Shown here in pieces: positions 28,429-36,423 of a DNA stretch of 64,000 nucleotides. Within the stretch, counting starts at the first letter, position 1. Every line of letters begins with the position of its first letter. The notes under the pieces are model-generated. The model was not told the DNA's origin. It saw only the letters and a program-made list of their open reading frames with translations, and ran no database searches. The stretch is from Algoriphagus antarcticus (GTDB lineage Bacteria > Bacteroidota > Bacteroidia > Cytophagales > Cyclobacteriaceae), in the NCBI RefSeq assembly GCF_002150685.1, contig NZ_MSSW01000023.1, forward strand, positions 49,183 through 113,182, read 5' to 3'. The translations under genes and the position numbers were made by a program.

Positions 28429-30120
28429 TTAATTCTTTGAATAGACAATCTTCCCATCTACCAGCGTCATTTCTACCACAACCTGATGAATTTCCATCGG
28501 ATCTATCGTAAACAAATCTTTGGACAAAACCACCAAATCTGGCAGAAACCCTGCTTTCAAAAGTCCTTTTCGATCTTCTTCATAAGATGAATATGCTCCT
28601 ATTGTAGTATACGCTTTCATAGCTTCGAAAATACTGATCCGCTCTTGGGGAATCCATCCACCCTCAGGATAGCCTGAAGGGTTCCTTCTATTTACCGCAT
28701 CATGAATTCCTCGAATTGGATTCAAGCTGATACAAGCCGGCCAGTCACTACTGAAAACAAGTTTTGCTTCTGCATCCAAAAGAGATCTCCAAGCGAAGGA
28801 ATAAGGCAATCGCTCTTCTCCCACTGCCTTTGACCAAACTGTCGTCGTGCCGGGTTCCGCATGAATCGGTTCCATACTTGGCAGAATACCAGCTTTGGCA
28901 AAGCGTGGAATATCTGCAGGATTGATCGTCTCGATATGCTCGACTCGGTGTCGTTTTCCCTTAGAATCATTTTCCACCATCGCTTTTTCATAGGCATTTA
29001 AAACTTCCCGTACACCCCGATCTCCGATAGCATGGGTGAATAATCGAAAGCCTTTTGCATCCAATGTTTTTACCAAGTTCTGATAGTTTTCTATGGAGAA
29101 ATTTAACTGACCCAAAGCCAGAGGATCTGATGAAGAAAGATCTGAATAAGGCTCAAGCATCGCAGCGGTATGCCCCTCGATCACTCCATCAATCATGAAT
29201 TTGATCGCATCAGCTCGAATCCATGGATTCGCATTTCCGACACTATCTTTCAAAAAAGTAAAGCGCTCGATTTGACTTGGACTGGTTTGTTCAGATACTG
29301 AAAAAGCTGCGGCATATCGCAAGGTCAGTTCACCATTTTCATAAAGTTTTTGAAACAAGCGAAGGTCATTTTCTGAACCAGAGGCATTTTGAACTGAAGT
29401 GATTCCAAGCGAAGCCGCATATCCCAAACCTTTCCGAAGCCCATTCAATTGATCTTCGAACGTATCCTCAGGAACCAAATTCCCAACCAACCCCATGGCA
29501 CTTTCCTTCAATGCACCAGTGAGCTTCCCGTTTTTGTCCTTGACTAATTCTCCAAAACCGCTGAAAACTGTGTTCTCATCCAAGCCTGCTAGTTCCAAAG
29601 CTTTTGGATTGGCATAGGCCGAATGACCATCATAGGCACGAATAAAAACAGGTCGATCAATATCCAATACTTTCATCGACTGATGATCTGGAAGCCCGGA
29701 TTCAAAAAAAGTGTATTGCCAACCTCGACCGGTGATCCATTCCTTCTCAGGATTGTCAGCGATGAATTTCAAGGTACTTGCAATGGCAGCTTCAAATGTT
29801 TCTGCTCCTGATAATTCAACTTGAGTCAGTCCCATCGAACCGCTCAAAAAGTGAATATGCGCATCGTTGAATCCTGCTGTGACTAATTTGCCATCCAAAT
29901 CCAAGACTTGAGTTTCCGGTCCTGCCAAAGCCAAAATAGATTCTGAATCACCTGTGGCAACAATAAGGCTGTCGCGAATTGCGATTGCTTCCACAAAAGA
30001 ACTTTCATTTTCTCCAGTCCAGATCTTGGCATTGTGAAGGATAAGTGCAGGTGGATTTTCTGTTGGCTTGCATTGGAAAAACAAGAGTAAAGAAAGGAGG
30101 GGAAGGAGGAGATTTCGCAT
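28429..30120 (-). CDS. YtcJ-like amidohydrolase lipoprotein
   Basis: 563-residue member of the amidohydrolase superfamily, amidohydrolase 3/YtcJ group. The signal peptide ends in a lipobox (LLLFFQC), placing it in the envelope. The metal-binding HxH motif is in GFNDAHIHFLSG, with further ligand-region blocks (FTHAIGDRGV, RHRVEHIE) and the late metal Asp in VFSSDWPACI. The composite beta domain at both ends (ILHNAKIWTGE; LPDLVVLSKDLF) is typical. The substrate is unknown; relatives act on N-substituted formamides, exoenzyme substrates or amides. It lies 12 bp after the SnoaL-like gene in an operon. Confidence 0.88.
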   Translation of the reverse strand: MRNLLLPLLSLLLFFQCKPTENPPALILHNAKIWTGENESSFVEAIAIRDSLIVATGDSESILALAGPETQVLDLDGKLVTAGFNDAHIHFLSGSMGLTQVELSGAETFEAAIASTLKFIADNPEKEWITGRGWQYTFFESGLPDHQSMKVLDIDRPVFIRAYDGHSAYANPKALELAGLDENTVFSGFGELVKDKNGKLTGALKESAMGLVGNLVPEDTFEDQLNGLRKGLGYAASLGITSVQNASGSENDLRLFQKLYENGELTLRYAAAFSVSEQTSPSQIERFTFLKDSVGNANPWIRADAIKFMIDGVIEGHTAAMLEPYSDLSSSDPLALGQLNFSIENYQNLVKTLDAKGFRLFTHAIGDRGVREVLNAYEKAMVENDSKGKRHRVEHIETINPADIPRFAKAGILPSMEPIHAEPGTTTVWSKAVGEERLPYSFAWRSLLDAEAKLVFSSDWPACISLNPIRGIHDAVNRRNPSGYPEGGWIPQERISIFEAMKAYTTIGAYSSYEEDRKGLLKAGFLPDLVVLSKDLFTIDPMEIHQVVVEMTLVDGKIVYSKN

Positions 30121-30132
30121 TGATAAAATTAA

Positions 30133-30588
30133 TCAATTGCCACTAGTCGGGAGCATATTTCGAATAGCCGAGATTTGCCAATTCTTTTTATTTCTTACCA
30201 CTACGAAGCTACTCCACATCTTTCGCATGGTTTGATCGGGATTGGTGATGATATAGCGTGCATCCACTAATGCAGCATTTTCAGAGAGAAATTTGATTTT
30301 CTCTACAGTAAGTTTTCGATCACCTGGATTTGAAGTAGAACTTGAAAGCATGCCTTTGACCGCAGTATCAATCCCATTTCTCCATTCCCCTGAAGAAACT
30401 AATTGGTCTACATCAACAGTTAAAATTTGTCTCAATAAAACGGTATCTCGATTATCTCGAGCAGCTGAGTATTGATTAATCAAATGCAAAATCTCATTGG
30501 AGTCTACTTTTTGTTTGTCTGAAGTCTGTGCAAATCCCGCTTGAGCAAACCCGATTAGTAGGATGAAGGGAATATGGGATAATTTCAT
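30133..30588 (-). CDS. Secreted SnoaL-like/DUF4440 (NTF2-fold) protein
   Basis: 151-residue protein with a cleavable signal peptide (MKLSHIPFILLIGFAQAGFAQ). The mature part follows the NTF2-like pattern of SgcJ/EcaC and DUF4440 proteins: an N-terminal helix (EILHLINQYSAARDNRDTVLL), LTVDVDQLVSSGEWRNG, and late strands (ENAALVDARYIIT; SSFVVVRNKKNWQISAIRNML). The role is unknown. First gene of an operon with the YtcJ-like amidohydrolase. Confidence 0.75.
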   Translation of the reverse strand: MKLSHIPFILLIGFAQAGFAQTSDKQKVDSNEILHLINQYSAARDNRDTVLLRQILTVDVDQLVSSGEWRNGIDTAVKGMLSSSTSNPGDRKLTVEKIKFLSENAALVDARYIITNPDQTMRKMWSSFVVVRNKKNWQISAIRNMLPTSGN

Positions 30589-30682
30589 AATTGAAGGCCA
30601 TTAATTCTCTTCAAAATAACAATTTTCATACAAATGGACTAATCGCTATGATTGCAAAATATTTTGTAAATAAGACCAAACC

Positions 30683-30759
30683 GCCTAATTAATGTAAATT
30701 GCGCCGGTCGACCAGCCTAATTAATGTAAATTGCGCCGGTCAACCGGCCTAATTAATGT
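30683..30759. repeat. 32-bp tandem repeat, 2.4 copies, upstream of ATPase
   Basis: GCCTAATTAATG starts at 30683, 30715 and 30747, an exact 32-bp period. Each full unit carries TAAATTGCGCCGGT and ends in a partial palindrome (GGTCGACC in unit 1; CCGGTCAACCGG in unit 2). The third copy stops after CCTAATTAATGT, eight bases before the ATPase ATG. Could be an operator array or simple tandem duplication. Confidence 0.85.
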
Positions 30760-30766
30760 TACAGCT

Positions 30767-31900
30767 ATGGAAATTCAACGATATATTGAGCGAAAAATCT
30801 CCGCAAAGATTGGAAAGGAAAAGGTCCTGCTGCTTTACGGGAGTAGAAGAACGGGAAAGACTACCATCATCGAAAACATTTCCAAACTGCACGAATCCGA
30901 TACACTAATGCTTATTGGTGAGGACATTCAAGTTTCTGAATACCTTCAAAACAGGACTGTAGCAAACTATAGAGCATTAATAGGCGAAAAGAAATTAGTA
31001 ATAATCGACGAAGCTCAGGCAATTCCTAACATTGGCAAGATCTTGAAATTGATGATTGATTCCATCAAAGGGATCACCATCATCGCTACTGGAAACAGCA
31101 GTTTAGACTTAATAAATGATGCCGGCGAACCATTGGCAGGAAGGCAATTGGAGTTTCAGCTGTTGCCATTGGCGCAAGTGGAATTTTCTACGCTAGAAAA
31201 CCGATTGGAAAGTTTGAATGAATTGCCAAATCGATTGATTTATGGAGGCTATCCAGAACTGATTCATCTCCAGACCCTATCGGAAAAAGAAGAGTATTTA
31301 AAATCATTGGTCAACTCCTATTTGCTCAAAGATCTTCTGGCGCTGACAATGATCAAAGGTGCCGATGTCTTGCTCCGACTTTTAAAATTACTCGCATTTC
31401 AAGTTGGAAGCCAAGTGAGCACAGTCGAGCTTGGAAACAGTCTTCAAATCAACAAAGAGACCGTGGATCGCTATTTAGATCTACTTTCAAAAGTCTTCAT
31501 TATTTATCCTTTGGGCGGCTTTAGTCAAAATCTAAAGAAGGAAGTCTCGAAATCAAAAAAATGGTATTTCTATGATAATGGAATTCGGAACGCCCTAATC
31601 AATAATTTCAGTCCGCTTACTTATAGAAATGATATCGGAGCGCTTTGGGAGCAATGGATGATCAGCGAGCGTATGAAGCTTAATGCTGCAAATGATTACA
31701 ATCCTTCTTATTATTTCTGGCGAACTTATGATGGTCAGGAGATCGATTTATTGGAAATCGATAGTAAACATAAGATGCAGGGATTGGAATTCAAATGGGG
31801 AAAGGCGAATTCAAAGATCCCTGTTGCCTTCGCCAAAGCGTATCCGGATGCGGTTTGGAATGAAGTCTCGAAGGAAAATTACTTTGATTGGGTGGTATAA
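30767..31900 (+). CDS. AAA ATPase with DUF4143 C-terminal domain
   Basis: 377 residues from the ATG at 30767. A reading frame opening with TTG at 30731 would translate the upstream tandem repeats and is not credible. Walker A is YGSRRTGKTTII (~22-33), Walker B is KLVIIDEAQAI, and the sensor region is IATGNSS. The C-terminal DUF4143 region has the family's nuclease-like pattern (FYDNGIRNALI; WEQWMISERMK; FWRTYDGQEIDLLE). The family is widespread in Bacteroidota and mobile, with no established biochemical role. Confidence 0.9.
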   Translation: MEIQRYIERKISAKIGKEKVLLLYGSRRTGKTTIIENISKLHESDTLMLIGEDIQVSEYLQNRTVANYRALIGEKKLVIIDEAQAIPNIGKILKLMIDSIKGITIIATGNSSLDLINDAGEPLAGRQLEFQLLPLAQVEFSTLENRLESLNELPNRLIYGGYPELIHLQTLSEKEEYLKSLVNSYLLKDLLALTMIKGADVLLRLLKLLAFQVGSQVSTVELGNSLQINKETVDRYLDLLSKVFIIYPLGGFSQNLKKEVSKSKKWYFYDNGIRNALINNFSPLTYRNDIGALWEQWMISERMKLNAANDYNPSYYFWRTYDGQEIDLLEIDSKHKMQGLEFKWGKANSKIPVAFAKAYPDAVWNEVSKENYFDWVV

Positions 31901-31981
31901 ATTCTTGTCCGAAAGAAAAATGAACGTAAGGAAATTGCCTTTTCAAACGAAGTATTTTACAATTTCCGCAAAACTAAATAA

Positions 31982-32050
31982 GTCTAGCTTCTGGAGAAGC
32001 AGGACAACTGCGTTCTCTGCGAATTCTTTGCGCTCTTCGTGGTTAAAAAT
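31982..32050. repeat. Composite dispersed repeat, copy at ATPase 3' side
   Basis: A palindromic head, GCTTCTGGAGAAGCAGGACA, is followed by a tail with TTCTCTGCG, TTTGCGCTCTTCGTGG and TTAAAAA. Related heads occur at 36356 and 52652, and related tails at 36388 and 26376. Noncoding. Confidence 0.7.
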
Positions 32051-32060
32051 AATAACGCAC

Positions 32061-32088
32061 AAAAAAGCCACCCATTTCTGAGTGGCTT
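32061..32088 (-). terminator. Terminator after the ferredoxin gene
   Basis: AAGCCAC (32065-32071) / GTGGCTT (32082-32088) stem; on the minus strand it is followed by a T-run. It ends the MarR/FNR/ferredoxin group and may also stop the ATPase transcript on the plus strand. Confidence 0.82.
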
Positions 32089-32114
32089 TAAGAATAGCTA
32101 AAGGCAGTAATCGC

Positions 32115-32435
32115 TTACTGATCTTCTCCTCGGAGTTTGAGTAACGAGCCTTCTAGCACATCTCCTATCCGGATTTGGCAAGCCAACCGTGAAGTGGGAT
32201 AGTACTCTGGCAGGTTTTCCAATTGATCCAATTCAGGGTCTGTGGCTTGACCCAATTCGTCTTTGCCTTCCAATATTTCTATATGGCAAGTCCCGCACAA
32301 GGCCATACCTCCGCAGGTAGCCAAAATCGGATATTCGTATGCTTTGAGGATTTCCATCAGATTGAAGCCCATATCATCTGGCGCTTCGCATTCTTGACGA
32401 TTTCCTTCTTGATCTTCTACAGTGAAATTAACCAT
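32115..32435 (-). CDS. [2Fe-2S] ferredoxin
   Basis: 106-residue adrenodoxin/ISC-type ferredoxin for one-electron transfer. Cluster ligands are in LATCGGMALCGTCHIEI (C-x5-C-x2-C, residues ~40-49), with the fourth Cys later in RLACQIRI. The DDMGFNLMEILKAYEYPI block fits the family. It lies 15 bp downstream of a ferredoxin reductase gene, which is its probable electron donor. Electron acceptors are not encoded nearby. Confidence 0.93.
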   Translation of the reverse strand: MVNFTVEDQEGNRQECEAPDDMGFNLMEILKAYEYPILATCGGMALCGTCHIEILEGKDELGQATDPELDQLENLPEYYPTSRLACQIRIGDVLEGSLLKLRGEDQ

Positions 32436-32450
32436 GCCGCAAAAATAGTA

Positions 32451-33455
32451 TTAAAATGAATTTACACCATTCACGGTAGTGTATTTGAAGCTCAATTTTT
32501 GATCTGGATACACATATTTGAATGCTGAGTGCATCATAATCGCCGCTTCGTGGAATCCACAAAGGATTAATTTCAGTTTTCCTGGGTAGGTATTGATATC
32601 ACCGATCGCGTAGATTCGCTCCACACCCGTAGAATAATCACGAGTATCTACTTCAATTGCATTCTTATCGATGCTCAACCCCCAATCTGCAATCGGCCCA
32701 AGCTTAGGACTCAACCCAAATAGCGGAATCAGGTAATCTGCTTCTAGTTTTATTTCGATTTTGGATTTATCGACGAAAGTCACTGAATCCAACTTGCCAT
32801 TTCCTCCAAGCTCTTTCAAGTTAGCAGAAAGAATAAGATCAATTTTGCCATTATTAGCCAGATCAAACACTTTGGATGCTGAATCAGGTGCCCCACGGAA
32901 AGTCTCATTTCTGTGTACCAATGTCACTCTTTTAGCTACTTTAGAAAGGAAAATAGTCCAATCCAAAGCAGAGTCACCACCACCGGCAAGCACAACGTTT
33001 TTATCACGGAAAGTTTCAGGATTTTTCACCATATATGTGACTCCTTTACCTTCAAACAGCTCCAAATTCTCCACCACTGGCTTTCTAGGCTCAAAACAAC
33101 CCAGGCCTCCAGCGATGACAATTACCTTTGCATGCACGTTAGTTTTATCACTGGTAGTCACCACAAAGGAGCCATCTTCCTGCTTGTCTATGTGATCTAC
33201 ACGCTCACCCAAAGTGAAAGTCGGTGAAAAAGGCTTTGCCTGCTCCATCAAATTGTCCACCAAATCCTGCGCATTCACTTCCGGGTAACCCGGAATATCA
33301 TAAATAGGCTTCTGCGGATAAATCTCCGAAAGCTGCCCACCCACCTGCGGAAGGGCATCAATGAGGTGACAGCGCATTTTCAGCAAACCAGCTTCGAATA
33401 CTGCAAATAGGCCTACTGGGCCGGCTCCGATAATACAAAGGTCTGTATGGATCAT
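32451..33455 (-). CDS. Ferredoxin-NADP(H) reductase, thioredoxin-reductase-like
   Basis: 334-residue flavoprotein. The N-terminal FAD motif is IIGAGPVGLFAVFEAG (residues 8-23) and the NADPH motif is VVLAGGGDSALDWTIFLS. The CxxC redox pair of true thioredoxin reductases is absent, and the C-terminal extension (GFHEAAIMMHSAFKYVYP) fits YumC-type ferredoxin-NADP reductases. It is coupled with the [2Fe-2S] ferredoxin gene downstream and preceded by a MarR regulator, suggesting a regulated electron-supply unit. Confidence 0.93.
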   Translation of the reverse strand: MIHTDLCIIGAGPVGLFAVFEAGLLKMRCHLIDALPQVGGQLSEIYPQKPIYDIPGYPEVNAQDLVDNLMEQAKPFSPTFTLGERVDHIDKQEDGSFVVTTSDKTNVHAKVIVIAGGLGCFEPRKPVVENLELFEGKGVTYMVKNPETFRDKNVVLAGGGDSALDWTIFLSKVAKRVTLVHRNETFRGAPDSASKVFDLANNGKIDLILSANLKELGGNGKLDSVTFVDKSKIEIKLEADYLIPLFGLSPKLGPIADWGLSIDKNAIEVDTRDYSTGVERIYAIGDINTYPGKLKLILCGFHEAAIMMHSAFKYVYPDQKLSFKYTTVNGVNSF

Positions 33456-33512
33456 GGTGAATGAAAATTTGTGGTTTTCCCCTGATTAAAATTCTCTTTT
33501 ATAGTTAACTAA

Positions 33513-33962
33513 TTATTGGTCAAATGACTCTCCGTTGAGATTTTGGTAAATGGTATTGAGAATCCGCTTAAACTCTTCGAAATCATGGGTACTCAAGTTT
33601 TCCCAAGCTTTCTCTCTAATGTGAAGAATTTCCGGCCGCAGTGATGTGACTTTAGATACACCCGTTTCAGTCAAATGCAACTGAAAACTGCGTCGATCCT
33701 GAGGATGTGGCATCCGCTCTACGTATCCTTTTTTGCAAAGCAAATCGATGATGCGAGTAAGAGTTGGATGGTCTTTAAAGACCAAATTTGCTAATTCCGT
33801 CTGGCTTAGCACGTCGTTTTCCGACAAGTTTTTCAATACCAACCACTGATCAACAGTCACATCAAAATCGCCTGATTTGAACTGCTGCTGAGCATATTGC
33901 TTCACCTTTCGGGCCGTGCGGTCCAATAGAAATGAATACTTAGAATATTGCTCTTGTGTCAT
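33513..33962 (-). CDS. MarR-family transcriptional regulator
   Basis: 149-residue winged-helix regulator. The HTH and wing are visible in LSQTELANLVFKDHPTLTRIIDLL (shown here in part: TELANLVFKDHPTLTRI) and RMPHPQDRRSFQLHLTETG. It is 57 bp upstream of the ferredoxin reductase gene on the same strand and has a good promoter, so it probably autoregulates and controls the FNR/ferredoxin pair. The ligand is unknown; there is no Cys in the N-terminal region to suggest redox sensing. Confidence 0.92.
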   Translation of the reverse strand: MTQEQYSKYSFLLDRTARKVKQYAQQQFKSGDFDVTVDQWLVLKNLSENDVLSQTELANLVFKDHPTLTRIIDLLCKKGYVERMPHPQDRRSFQLHLTETGVSKVTSLRPEILHIREKAWENLSTHDFEEFKRILNTIYQNLNGESFDQ

Positions 33963-33979
33963 ACCAATAGTTAGTGTGA

Positions 33980-34012
33980 CAAATATATAAAAAATCTAGA
34001 TCGTGATTGCAA
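33980..34012 (-). promoter_or_regulatory. Promoter of the MarR gene
   Basis: On the minus strand: TTG (complement of 34010-34012), a 22-nt spacer and TATATTTG (complement of 33980-33987), fitting TTTG-N(17-23)-TAnnTTTG. The predicted transcript start is about 10-15 nt before the MarR start codon, a very short leader. Confidence 0.6.
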
Positions 34013-34147
34013 TTCTCTATTATTTTTATGGGGTTTGTAGGTTTATGTTTTAAAAGGCTAATAGATAGCAGGGATTACAAAACTTCGATATTCATCATTT
34101 ATCATTTGATGTTCTCAGATTGAAAAATTTTAAATTTCAAACTTTTT

Positions 34148-35410
34148 TCAATAACCATATTTCCCCTGCCACTTCGAGCTTAAATATTTTCTAAGTTCAT
34201 TTTCCCTCGTATTTTCTCCTGGATCATATAGTTTCAATCCCTTGATTTCATCCGGTAAGAACTCTTGGGCGACAAAATTTCCAGGAAAATCATGAGAATA
34301 CTTGTATGCTTTTCCATAGTTCAAATCCTTCATCAATTTGGTGGGGGCATTGCGGAGGTGAAGCGGAACCGAAAGATCTCCTTTCTCCCTCACCAAAGCC
34401 TGCGCTTGATTGATCGCCATATAAGCCGCATTACTTTTCTGAGAACTTGCCAAATATGTCACACACTGCGAAAGGATAATTCTAGATTCTGGATAACCAA
34501 TAATCTTGACGGCTTCGAAGCAATTCGTCGCCAAAAGCAAAGCATTAGGATTGGCATTTCCGATATCTTCTGAAGCCAAAATCACCAATCTTCTCGCGAT
34601 AAACTTCACATCTTCTCCACCTTCAATCATTCGGGCTAGCCAATAAACGGCGGCATTAGGATCAGAACCACGGATTGATTTGATAAAAGCTGAAATAATA
34701 TCGTAGTGCTGCTCACCGGATTTGTCATAAAGGGCTACTTTTTGCTGCGCGATCTGCATCACTATTTCATCGGTGATCACGCATGGATCTTCGTTGATTC
34801 CATCGATTACTATTTCCAGAAGATTCAGCAACTTTCGCCCATCTCCTCCCGAAATACGCAAGAGCGCGTCAGTCTCTTTGAGTTCCACCTTGATTTTTTT
34901 CAACTCAATATCCTGCACCAACGCCTGATGGATCATGGCCTCAAGCTCAGATTTCCCCAGAGAATTGAGCGTAAAAACCTGACATCTAGAGAGCAAAGCG
35001 GCATTGACTTCAAACGAAGGATTCTCCGTAGTGGCTCCTATCAATCTAATCACACCTTTTTCCACAGCTCCCAAAAGCGCATCCTGCTGAGACTTATTAA
35101 AGCGGTGAATTTCATCTATAAAAAGCACAACTCCCTGTTGAAACTTTGCTTTTTCGATTACATCACGAATATCTTTTACCCCAGAACTAATTGCACTTAA
35201 GGTATAAAAAGGCGCTTTGATTTCATTCGCGATAATATTGGCAATGGTCGTTTTCCCCACCCCTGGTGGGCCCCAAAGTATCAAAGAAGGCACATTACCT
35301 GATCTGATTGCTTTAAATAAAAATGAGTTGGGAGAGGATAAATGCTCCTGTCCGATCAAGTCTTCCAATCGGGCTGGGCGCATTCGTTCTGCAAGAGGGG
35401 TATTATTCAT
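34148..35410 (-). CDS. rarA: RarA/MgsA replication-associated AAA ATPase
   Basis: 420-residue clamp-loader-like ATPase that acts at stalled replication forks. Walker A is GPPGVGKTTIAN (~45-56) and Walker B/sensor region is LFIDEIHRFNKSQQD. The C-terminal MgsA tetramerisation domain follows (GSDPNAAVYWLARMIEGGED; NAPTKLMKDLNYGKAYKY). The N-terminal PLAERMRPARLEDLIGQEHL is typical. The length is normal. No partner genes in the neighbourhood. Confidence 0.97.
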   Translation of the reverse strand: MNNTPLAERMRPARLEDLIGQEHLSSPNSFLFKAIRSGNVPSLILWGPPGVGKTTIANIIANEIKAPFYTLSAISSGVKDIRDVIEKAKFQQGVVLFIDEIHRFNKSQQDALLGAVEKGVIRLIGATTENPSFEVNAALLSRCQVFTLNSLGKSELEAMIHQALVQDIELKKIKVELKETDALLRISGGDGRKLLNLLEIVIDGINEDPCVITDEIVMQIAQQKVALYDKSGEQHYDIISAFIKSIRGSDPNAAVYWLARMIEGGEDVKFIARRLVILASEDIGNANPNALLLATNCFEAVKIIGYPESRIILSQCVTYLASSQKSNAAYMAINQAQALVREKGDLSVPLHLRNAPTKLMKDLNYGKAYKYSHDFPGNFVAQEFLPDEIKGLKLYDPGENTRENELRKYLSSKWQGKYGY

Positions 35411-35504
35411 TTTCTAGCTAGACTTAGAGCTGCAAGATACTAGACAAAAAAGAAAGGCCCGTGAAGGCTTTTTAAAATATATGACAAAAGCTGTCAAAGT
35501 AAGA

Positions 35505-35807
35505 TTACCCGAAAAGTGAAATTTCATAAAGTGGTTTCGAACTATTATGAACTGCAATAACATGAATCAACTCATTTTCTAAAACCACATATATAATGCT
35601 GAATTGCTTGTAAATAATTTTCATAATACTTTATTTGCTTAACTCTGGCACCACTCTCCTTACTCCTGGAAATGATGCTATTAATCTCTCTTTAGAGAAA
35701 ATCCGGTCAGTTACTTTGTTTGCAAACTTGGGTGAAAGTGGCAAATAATATTCTCGAATTGAATAAATATCTTCGATAGCCTACTTTGTCCATTTTACTT
35801 TGACCAT
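35505..35807 (-). pseudogene. RelE/ParE-type toxin, inactivated by two stop codons
   Basis: Reading the minus strand from an ATG at 35807 gives one frame of 100 codons with no frameshift, interrupted by TAG at codon 9 (35781-35783) and TAA at codon 59 (35631-35633). Between the stops it reads AIEDIYSIREYYLPLSPKF, FANKVTDRIF and FPGVRRVVPEL; afterwards IIYKQFSIIYVVLENELIHV and IAVHNSSKPL. This is the pattern of RelE/ParE toxins (helical start, IIYKxxRIIY, late His). The start overlaps the antitoxin gene by 13 bp as in an intact operon. The TAG replaces a residue in WTKxAIEDI. Confidence 0.8.
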
Positions 35808-35977
35808 TCCTGGATCATCCTTTTCGCTTCATCAGCTGTAAATGTTTCTTCATTTTTGGATTGATCTAATCCTCTTTCGATTTTATTTAATAAAAGCAGC
35901 TTATCCATAAGATCATCTATTGAAAACTCTTTAGGCATATTCTTAACAGCTTCTAATCCTTTTTCCCGAGATACCAT
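35795..35977 (-). CDS. Small antitoxin-like protein paired with decayed toxin
   Basis: 60-residue protein (MVSREKGLEAVKNMP...MIQEWSK) with the look of short Bacteroidota antitoxins that precede RelE/ParE toxins: an N-terminal KMPxEFSIDDLMDKLLLLNKIE block and a C-terminal TADEAKRMIQEW helix that would wrap the toxin. The gene is intact while the overlapping downstream toxin carries two nonsense codons. It may persist by chance, counter a related toxin elsewhere, or be on its way to loss. Confidence 0.7.
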   Translation of the reverse strand: MVSREKGLEAVKNMPKEFSIDDLMDKLLLLNKIERGLDQSKNEETFTADEAKRMIQEWSK

Positions 35978-36423
35978 ATTCTTTCATTTTTATGAATATG
36001 CCTATTTACAACGAACAGTGGAATCATCAAGGTTCTTTACACTTATCAGAAATAGAACCTAAATCCTCCCAAACTTTTCTTTAGCACCCTGCTCTTTTGC
36101 CATTTCGCCGAAGAGATTCATCACAGACGATAAGGAAGGGCGAAAGATTTATCTCTCTTCCCAAAGATTGGAATTACAATACCAAATCTAGCAGTCCGGA
36201 GCCACGTACCAAAGCAATCTCTTTGCAGTATTCTGCGAGTTCTCCTGCGTCTCTGCTTTGAAAAAAATTATTTATCGTGAAGTTCGTGAGGGAAACTGCA
36301 AAGAACGTTCAGCTACGTAAACACCTTGAACCTGCTGAGAGTGCGCATTCAAATGTTCCAGCTCCTGGAAAAGCAGGATAACAATAAGCTGTGTCGTCTA
36401 CGTAATCTTCCGCGTCCCTATGG
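35978..36423. other. Noncoding region with degenerate repeats
   Basis: 446 bp between the antitoxin and ltaE. No gene is supportable. 36205-36250 holds a degenerate copy of the TTTGCG/CTGCG repeat, 36356-36384 a palindromic head (GCTCCTGGAAAAGCAGGATA) and 36388-36430 a tail ending TGGTTAAAAA that runs into the last codons of ltaE. Confidence 0.55.

Noticed and set aside
30683..30759. CRISPR array
   Set aside because: The 32-bp repeats are directly adjacent with no spacers and only about 2.4 units; no cas genes.
31683..32081. 132-codon plus-strand frame at the ATPase 3' end
   Set aside because: Overlaps the DUF4143 coding end in another frame and continues through dispersed repeats and a terminator.
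34706..35200. 164-codon plus-strand frame opposite rarA
   Set aside because: Fully within rarA; no start context or domain.
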